A DNA stretch of 64,000 bases, taken from NCBI RefSeq assembly GCF_038004425.1, contig NZ_JBBORC010000001.1, positions 158,501 to 222,500 on the forward strand, in the 5' to 3' direction. The notes under the pieces are model-generated. The model made no database searches. It worked only from the letters and a program-made list of their open reading frames with translations, and was not told the DNA's origin. A program made the position numbers and the translations under genes. Of the stretch, positions 16,510 to 24,596 are shown piece after piece (the stretch's first letter is position 1; each line of letters opens with the position of its first letter). Source of the stretch: Solibacillus sp. FSL W7-1464. Its GTDB lineage: Bacteria > Bacillota > Bacilli > Bacillales_A > Planococcaceae.

Positions 16510-17028
16510 ATGCAGCCATTGATCAAGAAGATAGAAGCTCTTGTCATCTCGATTAGCGTTCAGTCCGGTATTGGTATTATTGAAGCAATTAGTGAAAAAG
16601 ACGGCAATAAGAAAGTCATATTTCAAATTACATCAAAAACACCTTTAATGACAAAGGACGGGCACCAAATCGGGGCGTCTGCCATTCCGGTAAAGGCAAA
16701 AATTATTGCCTTTATTGATTCCAGAAATCCGCTGCCGATGGTTTCCCCGCCACATACGACACCACTCTTGATCATTTTTGATCAGTTTGATAAAGAGGGG
16801 GAGGTATGTGTCGGTGCATTTGACCGGGTGCTTTACTGTGACCAGCTGAAGCTTAAACTCCATGTCAATGAAAAGACGGAAATAGTGGATTTGGCTGGAA
16901 AACGTATAGATCAGAAAGATTTGGAAGGAAAGATGCTGTTCGTTTTTTATGACCGTGCAACGAAAAGTAAACCAGTGCAAGCCAATCCATCAAAAATAAT
17001 CATGACCTCTATTATGCATAAAGACTAG
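16510..17028 (+). CDS. Conserved hypothetical protein, beta-rich
   Basis: A 172-residue protein without signal peptide or membrane helix. The C-terminal part reads DLAGKRIDQKDLEGKMLFVF then YDRATKSKPVQANPSKI. This type of segment (an 'LxGKxLxVFYxxxTxSxPxQxxPxKIxV' pattern) recurs in uncharacterised proteins of spore-forming Bacillota. No catalytic motif is visible and I cannot assign a function. GAGGGG lies 8 bp upstream of the ATG. It probably follows the acetamidase in one transcript and ends before the nested hairpin at 17036-17119. Confidence 0.65.
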   Translation: MQPLIKKIEALVISISVQSGIGIIEAISEKDGNKKVIFQITSKTPLMTKDGHQIGASAIPVKAKIIAFIDSRNPLPMVSPPHTTPLLIIFDQFDKEGEVCVGAFDRVLYCDQLKLKLHVNEKTEIVDLAGKRIDQKDLEGKMLFVFYDRATKSKPVQANPSKIIMTSIMHKD

Positions 17029-17035
17029 TAGAGTG

Positions 17036-17119
17036 GCATATCGATTTCTAGTTATCAGTTTGTATGTTTTAAGCAATATTTCATACGAGTTGGTACAAAT
17101 GAAACGATATGCTTTTTTT
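17036..17119 (+). terminator. Nested hairpin ending in T7 (terminator or structured RNA)
   Basis: GCATATCG-A-TTTC (17036-17048) pairs with GAAACGATATGC (17101-17112), a 12-bp stem with one bulged A, and TTTTTTT follows. The 52-nt loop holds a second hairpin, GTATG/CATAC at 17062-17086. The loop is unusually long for a plain terminator. Confidence 0.55.
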
Positions 17120-17205
17120 ATGGAAGCAGCTTGAAGAAGAGTTTAAAAACGTTACATACACATTTATTTTTTGGTATATTTTTGTATAGAAATAAGGTGG
17201 AATAA

Positions 17206-18663
17206 ATGGAGGGATCTTTGTTGTTGCTATCATTTGATGAGCAGCTCTTTCAACGGACGAAAGGACAAGCAGGGGAAAAGTTGGAGCAAGCTTTGGAAGC
17301 AAATATTCAATTTGTAAAACAAACTGCAATTTGGGGCGCACCTATACAAAGCGATAAATTTTTATTGGAGCAGGAGCGTGCAGAGAAGTTTTGCTTTCAG
17401 TTAATCAAAAATTACTGGGGTAATTTGAATTTAACTTTTAATAATTTAATTCATGAAATGAATACAGTGAATGAAAAAGTGGAGCAGTTTTTTGCCGCAC
17501 AGCAAAACAGTAAAGCATTATTTTCATTTTTACATACACAGGGGAAAGTGACGTTTGAGCAGCTGATAGAATTTATTTATTCAAAGCCTGTTCCTTTACC
17601 GCATGTACAAACAGAACTTGAGGATATTTATATTTACAAAGTGAACAATCATTTTCTTGTACTGCCGATTTATCGGGAAAATGAGAAGTACTGGAAAATG
17701 ATTGGGGCAAAAAAGATTTATTCACTGTTTTTACAGGTCCCTTTAATGATGATTATGAGACCTGTTGAATTAATGAAAGATTTTAAAGCTTTGCTTGCCG
17801 GGCAATTGACAGCGAATCGGATTGCGACAATTATCCATAAGCTCGTACAGAAGATTGATTTTGAAAATCCAAAGTCGGATGAAGTTAAGCAACTGCATCT
17901 CTTAAATGTCCGCACACATTTTACAAGCGGGAGACGCCATATGCTGAAACTTCGAAAATGCGTTCAGGCATTACTGGAAAATTGGTCAACCGGAAAATTT
18001 GCTTTGAATACGAAAGAGCAAACACTGCTTGGCTATATGTTGTTCCAGGAGGCGGTTTATAAAAGAAATTATCGGAGTATTTTACTGCAAGGAATGTATT
18101 TAATTGAGGAAGAGCGCATTAATAATCATGCGATTGAACTTGTCGTTGAATACGCGGATGTATTGAGCAGTATGAATCCGCAGCCCGATACACTTGTGAA
18201 AGATTACCGGAAGAATTATTTGGAGCATGTCTTTTATGAACTGGTTAATAGTGTTGTAAAAGAGGAGCAGTTTGAGCTTGGAATGGAGCTGTTAAAAAAT
18301 TATGAGCTTGCATCATGTACAACCATTTTTCAGCTGTTGCATGCCGAAGAAAAGGAAACAATGCTGCATCTGATTGAAGCGACTGTTCAACGTGATATTG
18401 CTTTGTCCGTTGATGGTTCTCCGCAAAATATCCGGGAATCGATCATTATTTGGCAACAGCACGCTTTAAAAAAAGACAGTGCCTATTATAATATTTCTGA
18501 AATGACATCACAGCATATTTGCAATTTGTTGAAAATACTTTTTTGGGCTGAAGAAGATATTTTAGTAGAGAAACTATTAGCAGTCTATAAGAAATATTTG
18601 CTCATACCGCATCATTTCCAATATTTGCGCCAGTTTATTGAGCGCCGTGTCGTTCAGTGTTAA
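17206..18663 (+). CDS. Uncharacterised helical protein
   Basis: A 485-residue, predominantly helical and hydrophilic protein without signal peptide, membrane segment or recognised motif. An MMIMRPVELMKD stretch near residue 190 is its only mildly hydrophobic patch. Helix-rich repeats in the C-terminal half recall TPR-like superhelices, but no repeat is regular enough to call. The start is uncertain: ATG at 17206 has only GGTGGA upstream, whereas GGAGGG at 17208-17213 would serve a TTG at 17221 (protein starting MLLSFDEQLF). The gene is single and shares a terminator with the convergent CoA-transferase gene. Confidence 0.65.
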   Translation: MEGSLLLLSFDEQLFQRTKGQAGEKLEQALEANIQFVKQTAIWGAPIQSDKFLLEQERAEKFCFQLIKNYWGNLNLTFNNLIHEMNTVNEKVEQFFAAQQNSKALFSFLHTQGKVTFEQLIEFIYSKPVPLPHVQTELEDIYIYKVNNHFLVLPIYRENEKYWKMIGAKKIYSLFLQVPLMMIMRPVELMKDFKALLAGQLTANRIATIIHKLVQKIDFENPKSDEVKQLHLLNVRTHFTSGRRHMLKLRKCVQALLENWSTGKFALNTKEQTLLGYMLFQEAVYKRNYRSILLQGMYLIEEERINNHAIELVVEYADVLSSMNPQPDTLVKDYRKNYLEHVFYELVNSVVKEEQFELGMELLKNYELASCTTIFQLLHAEEKETMLHLIEATVQRDIALSVDGSPQNIRESIIIWQQHALKKDSAYYNISEMTSQHICNLLKILFWAEEDILVEKLLAVYKKYLLIPHHFQYLRQFIERRVVQC

Positions 18664-18667
18664 AAAT

Positions 18668-18706
18668 AAAAAGGTGAAGCAATGCCGATGCTTGCCTCAC
18701 CTTTTT
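18668..18706 (+). terminator. Bidirectional terminator
   Basis: AAAAAGGTGAAGC and GCCTCACCTTTTT form the stem. It serves the forward unknown gene and the convergent CoA-transferase gene. Confidence 0.85.
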
Positions 18707-18709
18707 GTA

Positions 18710-19894
18710 TTACCGTAATACACCTGCGTTTGTTAGTTGCTCGATTTCTTCTTTACTATAGCCATAAGCAGTTAGAATTTCCTCGGTATGTTCACCTATT
18801 TTTGCCCCGACATGTTTGTAAGTTGGTTCAACCCCGCTTATTTTCAAAGCAGTTCCGATTTGGCGCTGCGAGGACCCATCTGATTTCTGAACATCTACAA
18901 GCATATTCCGTGCTCTAATTTGCGGGTGTTCGCAAGCCTCTTCAAATGTAAGAACAGGCTCAACACAGCCGTGGAAATCTTCATTGAAAATTTCAAGCCA
19001 TTGGTCAAAGGTTTTCGAACAAAACGCATCGGTAACTGCTTCTTTAAAGCGTTGCTGTGTATAGTAGGAGTCATTAAATGTACTGTCGATCAGTTCCGGG
19101 ATGCCAAGCGCTTCACATAATAATTTGCGGAACTGAGGCTCCAGGCTGCCGACTGAAAAGTATCGTCCGTCTTTCGTACGGTAGTAATCATAAAATGTCC
19201 CGCCATTTAGAATTTCCTCTTCTGGCTGTGGCGAACGGCCACTTCCAAGATATTGCGTGCCATATAAAGCATTCATCGAAAACATCGCATCGGTCATCGA
19301 AACATCGATAAATTTTCCTTCACCTGTTTTTTCACGGTGAAGAGCGGCAGCTAAAATTCCGACCGCAGCATGCATTGTCCCGCCGGCAATATCCGCGATT
19401 TGAATGCCCATCGCAACAGGCTTTTTGTCCTTCAAACGGGAATGATTGAGCACACCGCCAATCGATAAATAATTATTATCATGTCCTGGCCGCGTTGCAT
19501 ATGGCCCCGTTTGCCCATAGCCTGTAATTGCACAGTAAATGAGACGCGGGTTGTATTCACGTAATGTTTCATAGTCAATTCCAAGGCGCTTCATCACACC
19601 AGGACGGAACCCTTCTATGACAATGTCGTAATCTTGAATAAGTTTCTTTATAATTTCTATGCTCTCCGCAGACTTTAAATTGAGCTGCAAAGATTTTTTT
19701 GAGCGATTTAAATGCTGGTGGAAGTAGGATTCCTTGTCCTCGTCATATGGTGGCATAATCCGCATTAAATCAACGCGGCGCTCCGACTCCACATGAATCA
19801 CATCTGCCCCAAGATCCGCAAACATCATCGACGCAAGTGGTCCTGGCAATAGTGAACTAAAATCCAAAACTTTTAAGCCATTTAAAATAGTCAT
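18710..19894 (-). CDS. Class III CoA-transferase (CaiB/BaiF family)
   Basis: A 394-residue family III CoA-transferase, or an alpha-methylacyl-CoA racemase relative. Typical blocks are LKVLDFSSLLPGPLASMMFADLGADVIHVE at the N-terminus, YCAITGYGQTGPYA, and DVSMTDAMF, whose Asp is the expected catalytic acyl acceptor. These enzymes move CoA between carboxylic acids in the cytosol. The partner acids are unknown and no acyl-CoA pathway gene is adjacent. The frame is open 24 codons upstream, but the ATG at 19894 has AAGGGGG 6 bp before it and matches family N-termini. Confidence 0.88.
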   Translation of the reverse strand: MTILNGLKVLDFSSLLPGPLASMMFADLGADVIHVESERRVDLMRIMPPYDEDKESYFHQHLNRSKKSLQLNLKSAESIEIIKKLIQDYDIVIEGFRPGVMKRLGIDYETLREYNPRLIYCAITGYGQTGPYATRPGHDNNYLSIGGVLNHSRLKDKKPVAMGIQIADIAGGTMHAAVGILAAALHREKTGEGKFIDVSMTDAMFSMNALYGTQYLGSGRSPQPEEEILNGGTFYDYYRTKDGRYFSVGSLEPQFRKLLCEALGIPELIDSTFNDSYYTQQRFKEAVTDAFCSKTFDQWLEIFNEDFHGCVEPVLTFEEACEHPQIRARNMLVDVQKSDGSSQRQIGTALKISGVEPTYKHVGAKIGEHTEEILTAYGYSKEEIEQLTNAGVLR

Positions 19895-20107
19895 ACCCAT
19901 CCCCCTTATGTGTTGAACAGTTGTTTTTGTAAAAAATATTGAATGTGCTTCGAATGAGCAAAACACACCAACACTTCCAATAAAATATAAATATAAGAAA
20001 AAGAGTCCCCTTATTTTCTAATTCTTCTATTATCTATTATATTTTAAATACTCTGAAAATTATAGTGCGAAAATAAGCAAAATGTGCAGGAATATAGAAA
20101 ATATTAA

Positions 20108-21037
20108 CAAAACAAGTTAATAGGTGCTCTTATTGCTACAGCTGCCAGTGCCCCCATTGCAGTTAGTAATATTTCAAACTTAATTGCACTGAAAATTGTT
20201 GGACTCACTTTAAATGATTATGTACTCATGATGTTTATCCCATCGATGATTGGTATTTTTGTTATCGCGTGGCTGCTTTTTTTATATTTCAAAAAAGATA
20301 TACCGAAAGTTTCTACCATGATACCCTTTAAACGTGCACACCTCCATTCTACTCAATTATATACACATCCTCTTGATCCGGCAGGCAATCCGGAAGATAT
20401 CGACTGGAAGATGTTCAAAGTATGCTTACTCATTATTATCACAACTCGAATTGCGTTTTTTGCCCTCACCCCTTTTGGTATCTCGCTTGAATTTATCGGA
20501 TTATTCGGTGCTGCCATCCTCATTATTTATCGATGGATTCGTATCCGCATTGGAATTAAAGACGTAATAAGAAATACACCATGGCAAATATTTTTATTTG
20601 CCTTTAATATGTATGTCCTTGTTTATGGGCTGAAAAATGTCGGTTTAAATGATTTCATTGTCTCTACGTTAAGAGAAATTATAGCCCAGGACGCGCTGCA
20701 GGCCACGATTATTATGGGAATGCTTACAACTGTACTTTCAAATTTAGTAAATAATTTGCCGGCTGTCATGTTCAGTACAATGGCAATTGTCGATATGGGA
20801 ATGGAACCACTAATTGTACAGATTGCATATCTTGCCAGTGTAATCGGTAGCGATATAGGGGCACTTTTAACACCAATCGGTACACTTGCCACATTAATTT
20901 GGATGTTCGAACTTAAAAAGTATGGTGTGAAAATGACCTGGAGGAAATATTTGAAAGTAACGTTCCTTGTCATTCCAATTGGATTATTTGTCAGTTTATT
21001 TAGTTTGTATTTATGGATTATGTTGTTTGTTCAGTAG
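20108..21037 (+). pseudogene. 5'-truncated ArsB/NhaD-type permease
   Basis: The frame is open from 20108 and the first ATG is at 20228, but the coding similarity starts earlier (GALIATAASAPIAVSN from about 20123). That corresponds to the middle of ArsB-family anion permeases. The N-terminal five or so membrane helices are absent, and the upstream 140 bp do not encode them in any frame. The remaining part keeps NLVNNLPAVMFSTMAI and IGSDIGALLTPIGTLA, the C-terminal half-site, and ends normally. Full-length relatives are about 430 residues; here at most about 300 remain. It is most likely a deletion remnant and no longer functional. Confidence 0.75.
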
Positions 21038-21052
21038 ATAGGAGGAAGCAAT

Positions 21053-21727
21053 TTGTATCACATATGGCAAGGAGATCAGAAAGAATATGTCACAGTCAGT
21101 TTATTAGGAGATCAGCTTTTCAAAGGGATTATTTTCGATAGCGGAAGCGACATTATTGTATTATTTAACGGCGAAAATTTTATTTATATCCCCGTCAGCC
21201 ATATTGAATATATTGTAGCCGATACACCAGATACTGAATTTGCAGGGCCGACCAATTCCCCGGTTATTCCTTTGGATGATAATAAAAAGAATCTATCGTT
21301 CGAGAGTATCCTGAAAGAGGCAAAGGGGATTTACCAGGAACTATGCGTTATCAATAAAAAGTACGTATATGGCAAGGTTTTAGAAGTAATGGAAGATTAT
21401 CTAGTGTTCTATTCACCTGTTCATAAAAAAATCTATATTCCGAAAAAACATATAAAATGGCTTATTCCTTATACGCCTGATGAGCTGCCGTATGGTTTGT
21501 CCGAAAGGGAATTTAACTGGAAGCAAACAGAAGAGGGATTTAAAGCGAATTTCGAACAGCAGCTGGAGGTATTATTGAATAAGCTTATTGTGTTAAATAT
21601 GGGTGAAAAAACTCATCATATTGGGAAAGTAAAGAGTATAAATGGCAAGATGCTCGAGCTGAAAACGGCGAAAGAGAAACGGACATTTGTGAATATTGAA
21701 CATATTCAAACGATACAATGCGTATAG
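21053..21727 (+). CDS. Three-repeat beta-barrel protein, spore-coat (CotB/DUF2642)-like
   Basis: A 224-residue protein containing three copies of a small beta-barrel unit. Each ends in a hydrophobic strand plus an isoleucine-histidine motif: VSHIEYI (about residue 51), KKHIKWL (about 135) and IEHIQTI (about 215). Each is preceded by a strand pair of the form GKVxxxxxDxLxxxx. This pattern resembles the repeat of CotB and DUF2642 coat proteins, so a role at the spore surface is inferred only from fold similarity. The start is TTG at 21053 with AGGAGG six bases upstream. It follows the arsB remnant by 15 bp. Confidence 0.6.
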   Translation: MYHIWQGDQKEYVTVSLLGDQLFKGIIFDSGSDIIVLFNGENFIYIPVSHIEYIVADTPDTEFAGPTNSPVIPLDDNKKNLSFESILKEAKGIYQELCVINKKYVYGKVLEVMEDYLVFYSPVHKKIYIPKKHIKWLIPYTPDELPYGLSEREFNWKQTEEGFKANFEQQLEVLLNKLIVLNMGEKTHHIGKVKSINGKMLELKTAKEKRTFVNIEHIQTIQCV

Positions 21728-21845
21728 GCAACGCTGTAATAGTGGCGTTATGTAATGCCTATCCATTTTAACATGTGCAGAAGCTTATATAGAAATCCGG
21801 TGGAATATAAGCAGCGATGTTTAAATAACAGAGCTAAAAGTAACG

Positions 21846-21880
21846 GAGACACAATTCAATTTGAATTAGTGTCTTTTTTG
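21846..21880 (+). terminator. Intrinsic terminator after the coat-like gene
   Basis: GACACAATTCAA pairs with TTGAATTAGTGTC (one bulged A), followed by six T. Confidence 0.85.
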
Positions 21881-21908
21881 TGGTGGTATTACTGGACTCC
21901 CTTCTGAA

Positions 21909-21950
21909 CATTATACAAATTTAATGAATTTTATTAGAAATTGTATAATG
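21909..21950. promoter_or_regulatory. Distal dyad upstream of the carotenoid operon
   Basis: CATTATACAA at 21909-21918 and TTGTATAATG at 21941-21950 are perfect inverted repeats 22 bp apart. They contain the half-site TTATACA shared with the proximal dyad at 22076. The right arm also contains a TATAAT hexamer. Confidence 0.5.
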
Positions 21951-22001
21951 ATTAGAAAATGAAACTTGAGCAAAAAAATGGGAAATTCACTTAATAATTA
22001 G

Positions 22002-22027
22002 GATTGAAAGCAAATATTAAAGGGTAA
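22002..22027 (+). promoter_or_regulatory. Candidate sigma-B promoter of the crt operon
   Basis: GATTGA, 14 bp, then GGGTAA. The -10 is a perfect sigma-B hexamer and the -35 has four of six consensus bases (GTTTAA). In Staphylococcus aureus the crt operon depends on sigma-B. The 5' leader would be about 150 nt. Confidence 0.45.
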
Positions 22028-22075
22028 ACGTTTTAAAGGAAAAGTAAAAAAATTGAAAATATACTATGAGTAAAG

Positions 22076-22104
22076 GTTATACATTATCGATTTTAATGTA
22101 TAAC
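22076..22104. promoter_or_regulatory. Proximal dyad in the crt leader, operator candidate
   Basis: GTTATACATTA (22076-22086) and TAATGTATAAC (22094-22104) are perfect 11-bp inverted repeats with a 7-bp centre. The left arm lies where the -10 of a TTGAAA (22053) promoter would fall, so a bound protein could block or remodel that promoter. It could also fold as an RNA hairpin. Confidence 0.55.
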
Positions 22105-22180
22105 GTTCAACGGAAAGCTACCAGTCTACATATATGAGGAAAACAAATGTCATTTTAATAATTGATAGGGGAGCGCAAAT

Positions 22181-23698
22181 ATGAAAAAAAAAGTCATTGT
22201 AATAGGAGCTGGTGTAGCAGGGATGGCAAGTGCAATACGCCTACAGCAAGCGGGTTACGAAGTGGAACTGTTTGAAAAGGAAGCAATGCCGGGAGGAAAA
22301 ATGCATCGTATTGAAAAGGATGGTTTTAAGTTTGATCTGGGACCAACGATCGTGATGATGCCTGAACTTTACAGGGAGATTTTCGAATTGTGCGGAAGGG
22401 ACCCTGATGACTATATACCAATGGAGAAGCTCGATCCGATGTTTCAAGTTTATTTTAAAGATGAGATGGACCGCCCGTATAAAGGCTCGTCCGACTTAAC
22501 AGAAATGATGAAAACACTGGAAAGTATAAACCCTGATGATGCGCAAGGTTTTCTGGATTACTTACAGGAAATATATAAACGTTTTATCATCGCAAAGAAT
22601 CACTTTATCCAACGGCCTTTCCGCAAATTCACAGACTTCTACAATCCATTTATGATCAAGCAAACTTTCAAATTAAAAACCTTCGACAGCGCCGACCATT
22701 TCATTGGCAAATATATTAAAGATGAACGAATTAAAAATATGCTTAGTTTTCAAACATTGTACATAGGCATTTCCCCATATAACGGGCCTTCACTGTACTC
22801 GATTATTCCTATGATTGAATTTTTATACGGGGTTTGGTTTATCAAAGGGGGGATGCACACAATGGCGACATCAATGGAAAAACTGTTTTATGAACTTGGT
22901 GGTAAGATCCACTACAATGCCAACGTCGAGAGAATTTCCATCGAGTCCGGCCGTGCCGATGGGATTTATGTAAATGGCAGAAAGGAAGAAGCGGATTACG
23001 TTATGTGCAACGCTGATTTTCCATATGCAATGAAAGAGCTCGTTCAAGATAAAAAGGCAAAGGGCAAATATACCGATGAAAAAATTGATGCGATGAAATA
23101 TTCCTGCTCCTGCTTCCTTCTTTATTTAGGAACGAACCGTAAATATGAACAAGTAGAAGGTGTTCATAATTTTGTATTCAAAAGTGAGATGAAGAAAAAT
23201 ATAAATGATATTTTTTCAGGAGAAAAGCTTCAGGATGGCGCATTTTACATTCATATTCCATCAAAAGCCGATCCGTCGATGGCACCGGAAGGGAAGGAAG
23301 CCATTTATGTATTGCTGCCGGTATCCGAACTTTCAACAGCGAAGTATGAATGGAATGATGAAACGATTCAATATTACCGTGATTACTTGATTCGTGAAAT
23401 GAAAAAAATAAAAGGGTTTGAAAATCTGGAAGAAGAAATTGTTTCGGAATCGTACACAACACCAATGGATTTCAAACAGCGGTTTAATGCATACAATGGC
23501 GCAACATTCGGATTGCAGCCAACATTAAGCCAGAGCAATCATATGCGCCCGCAAAGCAAAGCGACCCATTGTGAGAACCTGTACTTTACAGGCAGCAGTA
23601 CGCATCCTGGTGCGGGTGTGCCAATCGTTCTCCTTTCTGCGAAAATAGCTGCCCAGGAACTTATATCAGATGATCAAGGGATTCAGTTTGACTACTAA
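22181..23698 (+). CDS. crtN: 4,4'-diapophytoene desaturase
   Basis: FAD-dependent carotenoid desaturase of 505 residues that converts colourless C30 diapophytoene to yellow diaponeurosporene. The dinucleotide motif VIVIGAGVAGMASAIRLQQAG starts at residue 5. FDLGPTIVMMPELY, QTLYIGISPYNGPSLYS and IKGGMHTMA match CrtN of Staphylococcus, as does the C-terminal STHPGAGVPIVLLSAKIAA motif. It is the first gene of a five-gene operon; crtM follows after 26 bp. The ATG at 22181 has GGGGAG upstream. The two dyads and candidate promoters described separately lie in the 300 bp before it. Confidence 0.93.
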   Translation: MKKKVIVIGAGVAGMASAIRLQQAGYEVELFEKEAMPGGKMHRIEKDGFKFDLGPTIVMMPELYREIFELCGRDPDDYIPMEKLDPMFQVYFKDEMDRPYKGSSDLTEMMKTLESINPDDAQGFLDYLQEIYKRFIIAKNHFIQRPFRKFTDFYNPFMIKQTFKLKTFDSADHFIGKYIKDERIKNMLSFQTLYIGISPYNGPSLYSIIPMIEFLYGVWFIKGGMHTMATSMEKLFYELGGKIHYNANVERISIESGRADGIYVNGRKEEADYVMCNADFPYAMKELVQDKKAKGKYTDEKIDAMKYSCSCFLLYLGTNRKYEQVEGVHNFVFKSEMKKNINDIFSGEKLQDGAFYIHIPSKADPSMAPEGKEAIYVLLPVSELSTAKYEWNDETIQYYRDYLIREMKKIKGFENLEEEIVSESYTTPMDFKQRFNAYNGATFGLQPTLSQSNHMRPQSKATHCENLYFTGSSTHPGAGVPIVLLSAKIAAQELISDDQGIQFDY

Positions 23699-23724
23699 AC
23701 TATTTTACAGAAGGGGAGATCGAT

Positions 23725-24567
23725 ATGATACAGCACCAATTGAATGCGGATTTACTATATTGTGAAAACATAATTAAAAAGCATTCCAAAAGTTTTTATT
23801 TTGCATTTTCCGGACTTCCGGCTGAAAAAAGATATGCTGTCTATGCAATTTATGCTTTTTGTAGAATAGCCGACGATAGTGTGGACGAAAACCCGATTCC
23901 GGCAGTCAAGAGCGCGGCGTTAAATCAATTACGCCATGAACTCGATCTTTTCAGCCGTCATGAAGAACCGGATCATCCATTATGGAGAGCGCTGCGCCAT
24001 GTATTCAATACATTTGATATGGATATACAGCCTTTTTACGATCAATTGACAGGACAAGAGATGGATATCCATTTTTCTTCGCCGAAAACACTCCAAAAAT
24101 TAGAAGAGTACAGCTATTATGTAGCCGGCTCGGTCGGGTTGATGCTTCTTCCGATTATTGCAACAAAAAATCACCAATATCTCAAAAAGACAGCGGCTGA
24201 TCTCGGTATTGCAATGCAGATTACGAATATTTTACGAGATATAGGCGAAGATTTTTATGAAAAGAACCGTATTTATCTTCCGGAAATGGAGCAATTACGT
24301 TTCGGGTATGGCGAAGAAAAGCTGGAACAACAGTTGATTGATGAATCGTTTATCATTCTTTGGGAACATTTGGCGGTACGAGCCGAAACTTTATATGATG
24401 AATTTTCAGATCATCTTTTGAAGTTTGATAACGATAGTAAAGCACCGCTTATGACGGCGGCAACTGTCTACCGGGAAATTTTAAATGTGGTCCGGGAAAA
24501 TCAATACGACTGCTTAACGAAAAGAAACTTTGTTGCCCTGGAACGGCTGGAGCAGATTAGAGTGTAA
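23725..24567 (+). CDS. crtM: 4,4'-diapophytoene (dehydrosqualene) synthase
   Basis: Squalene/phytoene-synthase family enzyme of 280 residues that joins two farnesyl diphosphates head to head, the first committed step of C30 carotenoid synthesis. Both Mg2+-diphosphate binding motifs are present: DDSVDE at residues 50-55 and NILRDIGED with D172 and D176. The substrate-pocket entry HSKSFYFAF near residue 20 is also conserved. The protein is cytosolic or membrane-associated. It lies between crtN and crtP in the same orientation, with GAAGGGGAG before its ATG. Confidence 0.93.
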   Translation: MIQHQLNADLLYCENIIKKHSKSFYFAFSGLPAEKRYAVYAIYAFCRIADDSVDENPIPAVKSAALNQLRHELDLFSRHEEPDHPLWRALRHVFNTFDMDIQPFYDQLTGQEMDIHFSSPKTLQKLEEYSYYVAGSVGLMLLPIIATKNHQYLKKTAADLGIAMQITNILRDIGEDFYEKNRIYLPEMEQLRFGYGEEKLEQQLIDESFIILWEHLAVRAETLYDEFSDHLLKFDNDSKAPLMTAATVYREILNVVRENQYDCLTKRNFVALERLEQIRV

Positions 24568-24596
24568 ATAAAAGATAAACAAAAGGGGGAGACAAT

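Noticed and set aside
21934..21957. Third, two-unit copy of the TTAGAA array
   Set aside because: Only two cores, 18 bp apart, and both lie in the dyad region of the crt leader; this can be chance in AT-rich DNA.
22025..22038. Catabolite-response element in the crt leader
   Set aside because: GGTAAACGTTTTAA departs from the consensus at both ends; it is explained better as part of the sigma-B -10 region.
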